Shown here piece by piece: positions 8,458 to 15,318 of a stretch of DNA of 44,693 nt. The notes under the pieces are model-generated. The model did not search any database. It had not been told where the DNA came from and saw only the letters and a list, made by a program, of their open reading frames with translations. Position 1 is the stretch's first letter. Every line of letters starts with the position of its first letter. The stretch comes from Oscillospiraceae bacterium. Its GTDB lineage: Bacteria; Bacillota; Clostridia; Oscillospirales; Oscillospiraceae. The position numbers and the translations under genes were made by a program. The stretch covers positions 1-44,693 of the forward strand of contig SVLM01000015.1 in assembly GCA_015067945.1 (NCBI GenBank), written 5' to 3'.

Positions 8458-8708
8458 CCTCTGCTTTTCAGCAGAGGACAAGAATTTCCTGTGGTACCAC
8501 CTCAGTTTACCCCTTTCGGGGCCTCACGGGATCCTAACAGATCCGCAGGCTGTACCGGGCCCTACCCGTCTTCGCCTACTTGCTTCAGCAAAGCCACTCC
8601 GAAAGGAATTCCACATCCGGCTTCCACTGCCTTGCACCACCCGGCAGCTCTCTGAGAAAGATTTTGGATATGTACTGGTTTTCATCATCGTGTTTGGGGT
8701 TATTATTT
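8458..8708 (-). promoter_or_regulatory. T-box leader (tRNA-sensing riboswitch), probably for tRNA-Phe
   Basis: Read on the minus strand, the leader holds a Stem I start with the AGAGAG motif (8653-8648), a specifier region with GAA-UUC (UUC at 8608-8606), the T-box AGGUGGUACCA (8502-8492), and a terminator. The antiterminator is readable: GAGG, the UGGU bulge (8499-8496), an inner helix ACAGG/UUCUUGU, then CCUC. That CCUC is also the left arm of the 8-bp terminator stem (8477-8470 with 8465-8458, GAAA loop) followed by CTTTTTGCTTTT. The two folds are mutually exclusive, as in known T-boxes: uncharged tRNA binds and opens the operon. The UUC codon (Phe) is my reading from the usual GAA-NNN spacing. 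The UGGU bulge requires a tRNA ending ACCA, which fits tRNA-Phe and not the G73 of bacterial tRNA-Trp. Confidence 0.93.
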
Positions 8709-8714
8709 CTGTTA

Positions 8715-8743
8715 AGTTTATCACCAGACCGTCCACAAGTCAA
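8715..8743 (-). promoter_or_regulatory. Sigma-70-type promoter of the aryl-acid operon
   Basis: On the minus strand there is TTGACT (8743-8738), a 17-base spacer and TAAACT (8720-8715). It would start transcription near 8708, just before the T-box Stem I. Confidence 0.7.
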
Positions 8744-8798
8744 TAACAAATGTACACAATTTTACTTTTTTCCAAAATTTCTGCAGCCACACGCAACA

Positions 8799-8835
8799 AA
8801 AACACATCCATAGGCTGGGCCCGTGGATGTGTTTT
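8799..8835 (-). terminator. Intrinsic terminator of guaA
   Basis: A 12-bp stem (8799-8810 with 8824-8835) lies just after the guaA stop and is followed on the minus strand by a T-rich run. The region between it and the T-box promoter (8744-8798) shows nothing else. Confidence 0.82.
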
Positions 8836-8847
8836 CATATTTTCAGC

Positions 8848-9828
8848 TTACTCCCATTCGATGGTGCCGATGGGCTTGGGTGTCAGGTCGTAGAGAACCC
8901 GGTTGATGCCGGGGACCTCGGCGGTGATCCGATCGGTGATGGTATGGAGCACACTGTAGGGAATCTCCTCGATGGTAGCGGACATAGCATCGGTGGTGTT
9001 CACCGCACGGATGATGGCCGGCCAGCCCTCGTAACGCTTGCCGTCCTTCACGCCCACGCTCTTGAAATCCGGCACAGCAATAAAATACTGCCACACGGAT
9101 TCTGCCAGGCCGCAGCGGTCGAACTCCTCACGCAAAATGGCATCGGCCTCCCGCAGGGCATGGAGCCGGTCACGGGTAATGGCACCCAGGCAGCGAACGC
9201 CCAAGCCGGGGCCGGGGAAGGGCTGGCGGTAGACCATGCCATGGGGCAGACCCAAAGCCTCGCCCACCACACGGACCTCGTCCTTATACAACAGAGCCAC
9301 CGGCTCTACCAGAGCAAACTGCATATCCTCCGGCAGACCGCCCACATTGTGGTGAGCCTTGACACCGTCGGACTCCAAAATATCAGGGTAAATAGTACCC
9401 TGAGCCAGGAAGGAAATGCCGGACAGCTTGGAGGCCTCCTCATCAAAGACCTTGATAAACTCATTGCCGATGATCTTCCGCTTGCGCTCCGGCTCAGCCA
9501 CGCCGGCCAGCAGATTCAGGAAACGGTCGGTGGCGTCCACATAGATCAGGTTGGAATCCAGCTCCTTGCCGAAAATCTCAATCACCTGCTCACTTTCGCC
9601 CTTTCGCATCAGACCGTGGTTGACATGAACGCAGACCAGCTGCTTGCCGATGGCCTTAATGAGCAATGCGGCCACAACAGAGGAATCCACACCGCCGGAC
9701 AGTGCCAGCAGAACCTTCTTATCCCCCACCTGAGCACGGACTGCTGCCACCTGCTCCTCGATAAAGGCCTTAGCCAGCTCAGGAGTGGTAATACGCTGCA
9801 TATTTTCGGGACGGACGATTTTATTCAT
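8848..9828 (-). CDS. guaA: GMP synthase, ATP-pyrophosphatase subunit only
   Basis: This makes GMP from XMP, ATP and a nitrogen donor. The 326-residue protein contains only the synthetase part: PP-loop LALSGGVDSSVVAALL near residue 45, HVNHGLMRKGE, the GTIYPDILES and HHNVGGLPEDM stretches, QPFPGPGLGVRCLG, and the C-terminal dimerisation domain ending GTIEWE. The usual bacterial N-terminal class-I glutaminase domain (about 190 residues with a nucleophilic Cys) is absent, and the bases upstream are a promoter region with no room for it. The ATG at 9828 has GGAGG about 8 bases before it; a longer open frame upstream has no such site. Either the glutaminase is a separate gene elsewhere, as in archaea, or the enzyme uses ammonia. 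It diverges from purE, and a short hairpin (9861-9868 with 9874-9881) lies in its leader. Confidence 0.93.
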   Translation of the reverse strand: MNKIVRPENMQRITTPELAKAFIEEQVAAVRAQVGDKKVLLALSGGVDSSVVAALLIKAIGKQLVCVHVNHGLMRKGESEQVIEIFGKELDSNLIYVDATDRFLNLLAGVAEPERKRKIIGNEFIKVFDEEASKLSGISFLAQGTIYPDILESDGVKAHHNVGGLPEDMQFALVEPVALLYKDEVRVVGEALGLPHGMVYRQPFPGPGLGVRCLGAITRDRLHALREADAILREEFDRCGLAESVWQYFIAVPDFKSVGVKDGKRYEGWPAIIRAVNTTDAMSATIEEIPYSVLHTITDRITAEVPGINRVLYDLTPKPIGTIEWE

Positions 9829-9891
9829 ATAGTTTCCTCCGCAATATAAGTCTTGATCGGCACAAAGGTAACGCCTTTGTGTCTTCTCACT

Positions 9892-9920
9892 ATTATAATA
9901 CAAAACACTACAAAAAGTAA
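9892..9920 (-). promoter_or_regulatory. Promoter of guaA
   Basis: On the minus strand there is TTACTT (9920-9915), a 17-base spacer and a perfect TATAAT (9897-9892). Downstream, the leader contains a perfect 8-bp hairpin (9861-9881, 5-base loop) of unknown role. Confidence 0.6.
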
Positions 9921-9989
9921 AATATCTTTTTGCACAACTTTTTGCTTTTTTGCCGTAATTTTTTTGTCATCCTTTCCGTGCAAAATTCC

Positions 9990-10018
9990 TTGCTTAAACA
10001 GGCATTTTGTCTTATTAT
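9990..10018 (+). promoter_or_regulatory. Promoter of the purine operon
   Basis: TTGCTT (9990-9995), a 17-base spacer and TATTAT (10013-10018) would start transcription near 10025, leaving an 80-base leader before purE. Confidence 0.55.
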
Positions 10019-10027
10019 AAATGTATC

Positions 10028-10103
10028 TTGCAAACAAAAACAGAGCACCCCGAACCTATCTTAACCGTTATGTGCCCTGTTTATTTTTTACAGGAGGTTG
10101 CAA
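10028..10103 (+). promoter_or_regulatory. Structured leader of purE, possible attenuator
   Basis: Stem 10039-10048 pairs with 10072-10081 (one internal mismatch, 23-base loop) and is followed by TATTTTTTA, so it resembles a terminator before the first gene. TTGCAA at 10028-10033 can also pair with TTGCAA at 10098-10103, between the ribosome binding site and the ATG. It matches no purine, ZTP or PRPP riboswitch core that I know. A regulatory role is inferred. Confidence 0.45.
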
Positions 10104-10104
10104 C

Positions 10105-10599
10105 ATGAAGAAAGTTGGCATTGTTATGGGCAGCGACAGCGATCTGCCGATCCTGCAAAAAACCATGGATACCTTGTCCGATTTCGGCATTCCCTACGAG
10201 TGCCACATTTATTCTGCTCATCGCACTCCCGAAGAAGCGGGAGCCTTTGCACGCAACGCCCGGAGCAACGGCTTCGGTGTCATCATTGCGGCTGCCGGTA
10301 TGGCTGCACACCTGGCCGGTGCCATGGCCGCCAACACCACCCTGCCCGTAATCGGTATCCCCTGCAAATCCACGTATTTAGACGGCATTGACGCCCTACT
10401 GTCCACAGTGCAGATGCCCAGCGGCATCCCGGTTGCTACTGTGGCCATCAACGGAGGCGTGAATGCCGCTTTATTGTCTGCTCAGATCCTGGCTGTCAGC
10501 GACGAGACCCTTGCCGCAAAGCTGGACGCCAAGCGTAAGAGCGACGCACAAAAGGTATTGGAAAAAGACACTGCCTTACAGGCACAGTACAACAACTAA
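10105..10599 (+). CDS. purE: N5-carboxyaminoimidazole ribonucleotide mutase / AIR carboxylase
   Basis: Produces CAIR for step six of purine synthesis. The 164-residue protein has the family signature [15 protein letters not shown] at the start, the SAHRTPEE active-site loop near residue 40 and [11 protein letters not shown] near 70. The ATG at 10105 follows a good AGGAGG site; the frame is open further upstream but without a site. This is the first gene of the pur operon. No purK is seen in the window, so whether this is a class I enzyme (needing PurK) or a class II enzyme (using CO2 directly) cannot be decided from context; the motifs look class-I-like. purC follows 19 bases later. Confidence 0.95.
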   Translation: MKKVGIVMGSDSDLPILQKTMDTLSDFGIPYECHIYSAHRTPEEAGAFARNARSNGFGVIIAAAGMAAHLAGAMAANTTLPVIGIPCKSTYLDGIDALLSTVQMPSGIPVATVAINGGVNAALLSAQILAVSDETLAAKLDAKRKSDAQKVLEKDTALQAQYNN

Positions 10600-10618
10600 T
10601 GAAAGAGGTACATACATT

Positions 10619-11308
10619 ATGGAAAATCTGAAGCTGCTTTATTCCGGCAAGACCAAGGATGTTTATGCTCTGCCCAACGGCAACTGCCTGCTGAAATTCA
10701 AGGACGACTGCACCGGTAAGGATGGCGTGTTCGACCCCGGTGAAAATTCCGTAGGCCTGACCATTGAGGGCGTGGGCGATGTGAATCTGCGTATGTCCAT
10801 CTACTTCTTCGAAAAGATCAACGCTGCCGGCATCCGTACCCACTATGTCTGTGCCGATCTGGAGAACACTACCATGGAGGTTCTGTCTGCCAAAGTTTTC
10901 GGAAAGGGTCTGGAGGTCATCTGCCGCTACAAGGCTGTCGGCTCTTTCTTCCGCCGCTACTCCGATTATTGCACCGAGGGTCAGGATCTGCCCGCCTATG
11001 TGGAGACCACCTTCAAGAACGACGCCAAGGGCGATCCTCTGGTCACCAAGGACGGTCTGGTGGATTTGGGCGTTATGACCGCCCAGCAGTACGACGACCT
11101 GAAAGCTCAGACCCAGGCCATCACCAAGATCGTTGCCGATGATCTGAAGAAAAAGGGCTTGGAGCTGTATGATATCAAGTTTGAGTTCGGCTACGATTCT
11201 CAGGGCAATGTTATGCTTATTGACGAGATTGCTTCCGGCAATATGCGTGTCTACAAGGACGGCAAGTACATCGATCCCATGACGCTGAACGATCTGTTCT
11301 TCGCCTAA
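10619..11308 (+). CDS. purC: SAICAR synthetase
   Basis: Joins aspartate to CAIR with ATP in purine synthesis. The 229-residue protein starts with the typical [13 protein letters not shown] strand pair and has the SAICAR signature near [12 protein letters not shown] and the C-terminal [18 protein letters not shown], which carries the metal/ATP-binding acidic residues. The true start is the ATG at 10619, after GAAAGAGG; a longer frame that overlaps purE has no ribosome site. It is the second gene of the operon. The next step, adenylosuccinate lyase (purB), is not encoded in the window. Confidence 0.96.
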   Translation: MENLKLLYSGKTKDVYALPNGNCLLKFKDDCTGKDGVFDPGENSVGLTIEGVGDVNLRMSIYFFEKINAAGIRTHYVCADLENTTMEVLSAKVFGKGLEVICRYKAVGSFFRRYSDYCTEGQDLPAYVETTFKNDAKGDPLVTKDGLVDLGVMTAQQYDDLKAQTQAITKIVADDLKKKGLELYDIKFEFGYDSQGNVMLIDEIASGNMRVYKDGKYIDPMTLNDLFFA

Positions 11309-11318
11309 AATACCATAA

Positions 11319-11340
11319 CCGCAGCCCATCCGGGCTGCGG
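11319..11340 (+). repeat. Intercistronic GC-rich hairpin between purC and purF
   Basis: A perfect 9-bp stem (11319-11327 with 11332-11340) lies in the 66-base gap. There is no T-run after it, so it is more likely an mRNA-stabilising or processing element than a terminator. Confidence 0.5.
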
Positions 11341-11374
11341 CTACCGCGTTATATAATCAAAGGAGGAGACCTTT

Positions 11375-12796
11375 ATGGGTGGTTTTTTTGGTGCGGTTTC
11401 CCGCAAGGACTGCAAATACGATGTTTTCTTTGGAACCGACTACCACTCCCATCTGGGAGCAAAGCGGGCCGGTCTTGCTTTCTATGATGCAGACCGGGGC
11501 TTTCAACGCCAGATCCACAACATCGAAAACACCCCGTTCCGCACAAAATTTGAAAGCGACCTGACAAAGCTGGGCGGCACCGTCGGTATCGGCTGTATTT
11601 CCGACACCGATCCCCAACCCCTGCTGGTTCGCTCTCATCTGGGCATGTTTGCCCTTTCCACTGTGGGTATTATCCGAAATGCCGAGGCACTGGTGGAAGC
11701 ATCCTTCTCCGGACCGGGTCACCAGTTTATGGCCATGTCCTCCGGGCAGGTCAATCCCACAGAACTGACTGCAGCACTGATCAATCATGAAAGCACCTTC
11801 GTTGAAGGCATCCGCTATGCCCAGGACACCATTGAAGGCTCCAGCACCCTGCTGCTGCTGACGCAGGATTCCATCATCGCCGCCCGGGACAAGATGGGCC
11901 GTCTGCCCATCGTCATCGGCAAAAACGAAGACGGCTACTGTGCCTGCATGGAGTCCTTTGCCTGCCAAAAGCTGGGTTACGAGCCCTGCTACATTCTGGG
12001 CCCCGGCGAGATCGTACAGATCACCGCCGATGGATTCCGGCAGTTGGCCGCACCCGGTGAAAAAATGAAGATCTGTGCCTTCCTTTGGTCTTACTACGGC
12101 TATCCCAATTCCAACTATGAGGGTATCAACGTAGAGGTCATGCGTTGCCGCAACGGCGAGATCATGGCACGCAACGAACGGGAATCCGGCACCATGCCCG
12201 ACGTGGACTATATTGCCGGCGTACCTGACTCCGGTCTGCCCCATGCCATCGGTTACGCCAACGCCTCCAAAGCCCCCTTTGCCCGGCCCTTCATCAAGTA
12301 CACCCCCACCTGGGCCCGTTCCTTTACGCCTTCCAATCAGGAAATACGGAATCTGGTAGCGGAAATGAAGCAGATTCCCGTACCGGAGCTGATTCAGGAC
12401 AAAAAGCTTCTGTTGGTGGACGATTCCATCGTCCGGGGTACCCAGCTGCGGGAAACGGTGGAATTTCTGTACAAGAGCGGTGCGAAGGAAGTGCATATGC
12501 GTTCTGCCTGCCCGCCCATCATGTATGGCTGCAAATACTTGAATTTTTCCCGGAACAACTCCGACATGGAGTTGCTGACCCGGAAGAAAATTCAGGAACT
12601 GGAAGGCAACGAAGGCCAGCGTCATATAGCCGAATATGCAGACCCCACCACTACCCGGGGTAAATGCCTGCTCCAATCCATCTGCGAGGAAATGGGCTTT
12701 GAATCTCTGGGTTACCAATCCCTGGAGGGTCTGCTGGAAGCCATCGGTCTGGATCGGGACAAAATCTGCACCTATTGCTGGACCGGCGAAGAATAA
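11375..12796 (+). CDS. purF: Amidophosphoribosyltransferase-like protein without the N-terminal Cys
   Basis: A PurF homologue for the first step of purine synthesis, PRPP to phosphoribosylamine. The 473-residue protein has an Ntn-type glutamine amidotransferase region (about 1-250) and a phosphoribosyltransferase region with the PRPP motif KLLLVDDSIVRGTQL near residue 350. It starts MGGFFGAVSRKDC, whereas canonical PurF starts MCGI(V/F)G and uses Cys2, exposed by processing, as the glutaminase nucleophile. Here that position is Gly; the next cysteine is residue 13. The ATG at 11375 has AGGAGG 6-7 bases before it and no alternative start would supply a Cys. I recall similar MGGFFG proteins in Clostridia and Bacteroides, so this is probably a family variant rather than a mutation. 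It may use free ammonia, have another nucleophile, or have a changed role. Its place between purC and purM supports a purine function. Confidence 0.85.
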   Translation: MGGFFGAVSRKDCKYDVFFGTDYHSHLGAKRAGLAFYDADRGFQRQIHNIENTPFRTKFESDLTKLGGTVGIGCISDTDPQPLLVRSHLGMFALSTVGIIRNAEALVEASFSGPGHQFMAMSSGQVNPTELTAALINHESTFVEGIRYAQDTIEGSSTLLLLTQDSIIAARDKMGRLPIVIGKNEDGYCACMESFACQKLGYEPCYILGPGEIVQITADGFRQLAAPGEKMKICAFLWSYYGYPNSNYEGINVEVMRCRNGEIMARNERESGTMPDVDYIAGVPDSGLPHAIGYANASKAPFARPFIKYTPTWARSFTPSNQEIRNLVAEMKQIPVPELIQDKKLLLVDDSIVRGTQLRETVEFLYKSGAKEVHMRSACPPIMYGCKYLNFSRNNSDMELLTRKKIQELEGNEGQRHIAEYADPTTTRGKCLLQSICEEMGFESLGYQSLEGLLEAIGLDRDKICTYCWTGEE

Positions 12797-12840
12797 CCCT
12801 TTTCGCCACCGAAATTATTCAACACATAAAGGAGCTTACC

Positions 12841-13893
12841 ATGGAACATAAGAATTCATTTTCTGCCAGCTATGCTGCTGCCGGTGTGGATATCACCGCC
12901 GGCTACCGGGCTGTGGAGCTGATGAAGCAGCACATCGCCCGGACCCGCAACGAAGGCTGCCTGGATGATGTAGGCGGCTTTGGCGGCTGCTTTGGTTTGC
13001 CCATTTCCGGTATGGAGGAGCCCGTGCTGGTCTCCGGCACCGACGGCTGCGGCACCAAGGTGAAGCTGGCCATTCTGATGGACAAGCACGACACCATCGG
13101 CATCGACGCTGTTGCCATGTGTGTCAACGATATTATTTGCGTGGGTGCAAAACCCCTGTTCTTCCTGGACTACATTGCCTGCGGCAAGAACATTCCCGAA
13201 AAGATTGCCACCATCGTTTCCGGTGTGGCAGAGGGCTGTGTTCAGTCCGGTGCTGCCCTGATCGGCGGTGAAACCGCAGAGCATCCCGGCATGATGCCTG
13301 CTCAAGAGTACGATCTGGCAGGCTTTGCCGTGGGCATCGTGGATAAGAAGAAGATTTTGGACAACTCCAAAATGGCTCCCGGCGATGTGGTCATCGCCCT
13401 GCCCTCCACCGGTATCCACAGCAACGGCTTCAGCCTGTGTCGCAAAGTTTTCGATATCGACAACAACAATCCGGAATTGTACATCCCCCGTGAAGAACTG
13501 GGCGGCAAGACCATTGCCGACAGCCTGCTGGTTCCCACCCGGATCTATGTAAAGCCCGTGCTGGCCCTGCTGGAAAAGGTCAATGTCCGTGGAATCTCCC
13601 ACATCACCGGCGGTGGCTTCTACGAGAACATTCCCCGCTCCATCCCCAACGGTCTTTGTGCCTGCATCGACAAGGCCTCCATCCGGGTGCTGCCCATTTT
13701 CAACGTGATCGCAAGCTGGGGCAACATCCCCGAACGGGATATGTACAACACCTACAACATGGGTGTGGGCATGAGCATTGTTGTGCCTGCTGACGAAGTG
13801 GACACCGCACTGGAAATTTTGAAGGCTCACGGTGAGGATGCTTATGTCATCGGCCATATCGAAGCCGGTGAGGAAAAGGTGATTTTAAAATGA
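12841..13893 (+). CDS. purM: Phosphoribosylformylglycinamidine cyclo-ligase (AIR synthetase)
   Basis: Closes the imidazole ring to make AIR, using ATP. The 350-residue protein has the PurM N-terminal signature SFSASYAAAGVDITAGYRAV, the glycine-rich GGFGGCFGLP, the ATP-site stretch LVSGTDGCGTKVKLA, the GGETAEHPGMM loop and the SHITGGGFYENIPR motif of the C-terminal domain. The ATG at 12841 follows AAAGGAG; the longer frame that starts within purF is not supported. Its stop overlaps the purN start by four bases, so translation is coupled. Confidence 0.96.
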   Translation: MEHKNSFSASYAAAGVDITAGYRAVELMKQHIARTRNEGCLDDVGGFGGCFGLPISGMEEPVLVSGTDGCGTKVKLAILMDKHDTIGIDAVAMCVNDIICVGAKPLFFLDYIACGKNIPEKIATIVSGVAEGCVQSGAALIGGETAEHPGMMPAQEYDLAGFAVGIVDKKKILDNSKMAPGDVVIALPSTGIHSNGFSLCRKVFDIDNNNPELYIPREELGGKTIADSLLVPTRIYVKPVLALLEKVNVRGISHITGGGFYENIPRSIPNGLCACIDKASIRVLPIFNVIASWGNIPERDMYNTYNMGVGMSIVVPADEVDTALEILKAHGEDAYVIGHIEAGEEKVILK

Positions 13894-14483
13894 GAAGGAT
13901 CGCCGTTCTCGTTTCCGGCGGCGGCACAAACCTGCAGGCGTTGATCGACGCTCAGGGCAGTGTCCTGTGCAGCGGAAAAATTGCTTTGGTTATTTCCAAT
14001 GTGCCCGGTGCCTATGCTTTAGAGCGGGCAAAAAATGCCGGAATTGCCACGGAAATGGTCACAAAAAAAGACTGTGGATCGCAGGTCGCATTTGAAGACC
14101 GGCTGCTGCAGCTGCTGCAGAAACACGAAATCGACGTGATCGTACTGGCCGGCTTCATGACCATTCTGACGGAGCATTTTACCGGAAAGTACCCCAACCG
14201 GATCATCAATGTCCACCCCAGTCTGATCCCCAGCTTCTGCGGTGAGGGATTTTACGGTCTGCGGGTACACCAGGCCGCGTTGGATTACGGTGTAAAAGTT
14301 ACCGGTGCCACCGTGCATTTCGTCAACGAAGTCTGCGACGGCGGACAGATCATTGCACAAAAGGCTGTGCCCGTTCTGGAGGGCGACACGCCGGAGGTGC
14401 TGCAACACAGAGTGATGGAACAAGCAGAATGGATCCTGCTGCCTCAGGCAGCGGAAGCCGTCTGTGCAGCTTTAGGAGGCTAA
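13890..14483 (+). CDS. purN: Phosphoribosylglycinamide formyltransferase (GAR transformylase)
   Basis: Transfers a formyl group from 10-formyl-tetrahydrofolate to GAR. The 197-residue protein has the substrate loop VSGGGTNLQALIDA near residue 10, the folate-site/catalytic region INVHPSLIPSF with the conserved Asn and His near residue 110, and GATVHFVNEVCDGGQII with the catalytic Asp near residue 150. The start ATG overlaps the purM stop. Length and motifs are normal. The gene is co-transcribed with purM and purO. Confidence 0.96.
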   Translation: MRRIAVLVSGGGTNLQALIDAQGSVLCSGKIALVISNVPGAYALERAKNAGIATEMVTKKDCGSQVAFEDRLLQLLQKHEIDVIVLAGFMTILTEHFTGKYPNRIINVHPSLIPSFCGEGFYGLRVHQAALDYGVKVTGATVHFVNEVCDGGQIIAQKAVPVLEGDTPEVLQHRVMEQAEWILLPQAAEAVCAALGG

Positions 14484-14488
14484 CGAAT

Positions 14489-15202
14489 ATGAACGTATAT
14501 GAAACCAAGACAATGGCTCAGCGGTTAGATGGCAACACCTACCCCGGCCGGGGCATCGTGCTGGGCATTACCCCTGATGGTGAAACTGCCGTTGCGGCTT
14601 ACTTTATCATGGGTCGCTCCGTCAACTCCCGGAACCGGGTCTTTATTCAGGAATCCGACGGCATCCGTACCGAGGCTCACGATCCTGCTCTGATGAAAGA
14701 TCCCCACTTGATCATTTACCACCCCGTCCGGGAATGCGGCCGGGGCCTGATCGTGACCAACGGCGACCAGACCGACACCATTTGGGAGTATCTTTCCAAG
14801 GGCGAAAGCTGGGAAGCTGCCCTGCGTACCCGTCAGTTTGAGGACGACGGCCCTAACTGGACCCCCCGGATTTCCGGTCTGCAGGCCATTGACGGCAGCT
14901 ACAAAATGTCCATTCTGAAGGCTGCTGATGCAGAGGGCTCTGCCTGTGCCCGATTCTTCTGGGAGTATCCCGCCATTCCAGGTCTGGGTCACTTCCTGCA
15001 CACCTATGTCTGTGACGGCAATCCCGTGATCCCCACCTTCCAGGGCGAGCCGGAGTGGGTCAGCATTCCAGCGGATATCGATACTTTTGCCACAGAGCTG
15101 TGGAATAACTTGGACGAAAACAACAAGATTTCTCTCTATATCCGATATACCGACCTGAAAACCGGTGCCTTCCAGCAGCGGATTATCAATAAGCATCAGT
15201 AA
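14489..15202 (+). CDS. purO: IMP cyclohydrolase, PurO-like
   Basis: Catalyses the last step, FAICAR to IMP. The 237-residue protein matches the stand-alone IMP cyclohydrolase family first known from archaea: YPGRGIVLGITPDGETAVAA, then AYFIMGRSVNSRNRVF, later FEDDGPNWTPRISGL. It replaces the MGS-like cyclohydrolase domain of ordinary bacterial PurH. In agreement, the purH gene that follows carries only the transformylase domain. The ATG at 14489 has AGGAGG about 9 bases before it; the longer frame upstream overlaps purN. The family call rests on motifs remembered from PurO-type proteins; the complementary split of purH is strong context. Confidence 0.87.
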   Translation: MNVYETKTMAQRLDGNTYPGRGIVLGITPDGETAVAAYFIMGRSVNSRNRVFIQESDGIRTEAHDPALMKDPHLIIYHPVRECGRGLIVTNGDQTDTIWEYLSKGESWEAALRTRQFEDDGPNWTPRISGLQAIDGSYKMSILKAADAEGSACARFFWEYPAIPGLGHFLHTYVCDGNPVIPTFQGEPEWVSIPADIDTFATELWNNLDENNKISLYIRYTDLKTGAFQQRIINKHQ

Positions 15203-15209
15203 CCATTTC

Positions 15210-15299
15210 TGTCATTGCGAGCCAGTGCACACACTGGCGTGGCAATCTCCTTCGTACCGGGGGATTCCCACGTCGGGCGTTGCCCTCCTCGGAATGACA
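15210..15299. repeat. Dispersed palindromic repeat element
   Basis: A 90-base element between purO and purH has near-perfect terminal inverted ends (TGTCATTGCGA and TCGGAATGACA, one mismatch) and a perfect inner 7-bp hairpin (GCCAGTG/CACTGGC). It resembles the widespread TGTCATTGCGA-type intergenic repeats of many bacteria. It lies inside the operon and has no coding frame of note. Confidence 0.75.
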
Positions 15300-15318
15300 C
15301 AAGCTACGGAGGAGTATT

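Noticed and set aside
8610..8614. UGG as a Trp specifier in the T-box
   Set aside because: The spacing fits UUC better, and the UGGU bulge does not match the G73 end of bacterial tRNA-Trp. Not fully excluded.
10025..10104. A known purine or ZTP riboswitch before purE
   Set aside because: The conserved core sequences of those classes are not present; only a hairpin and a possible alternative pairing were seen.
11357..12718. A long minus-strand frame opposite purF
   Set aside because: Covers a clear purF, has no motif or ribosome site.
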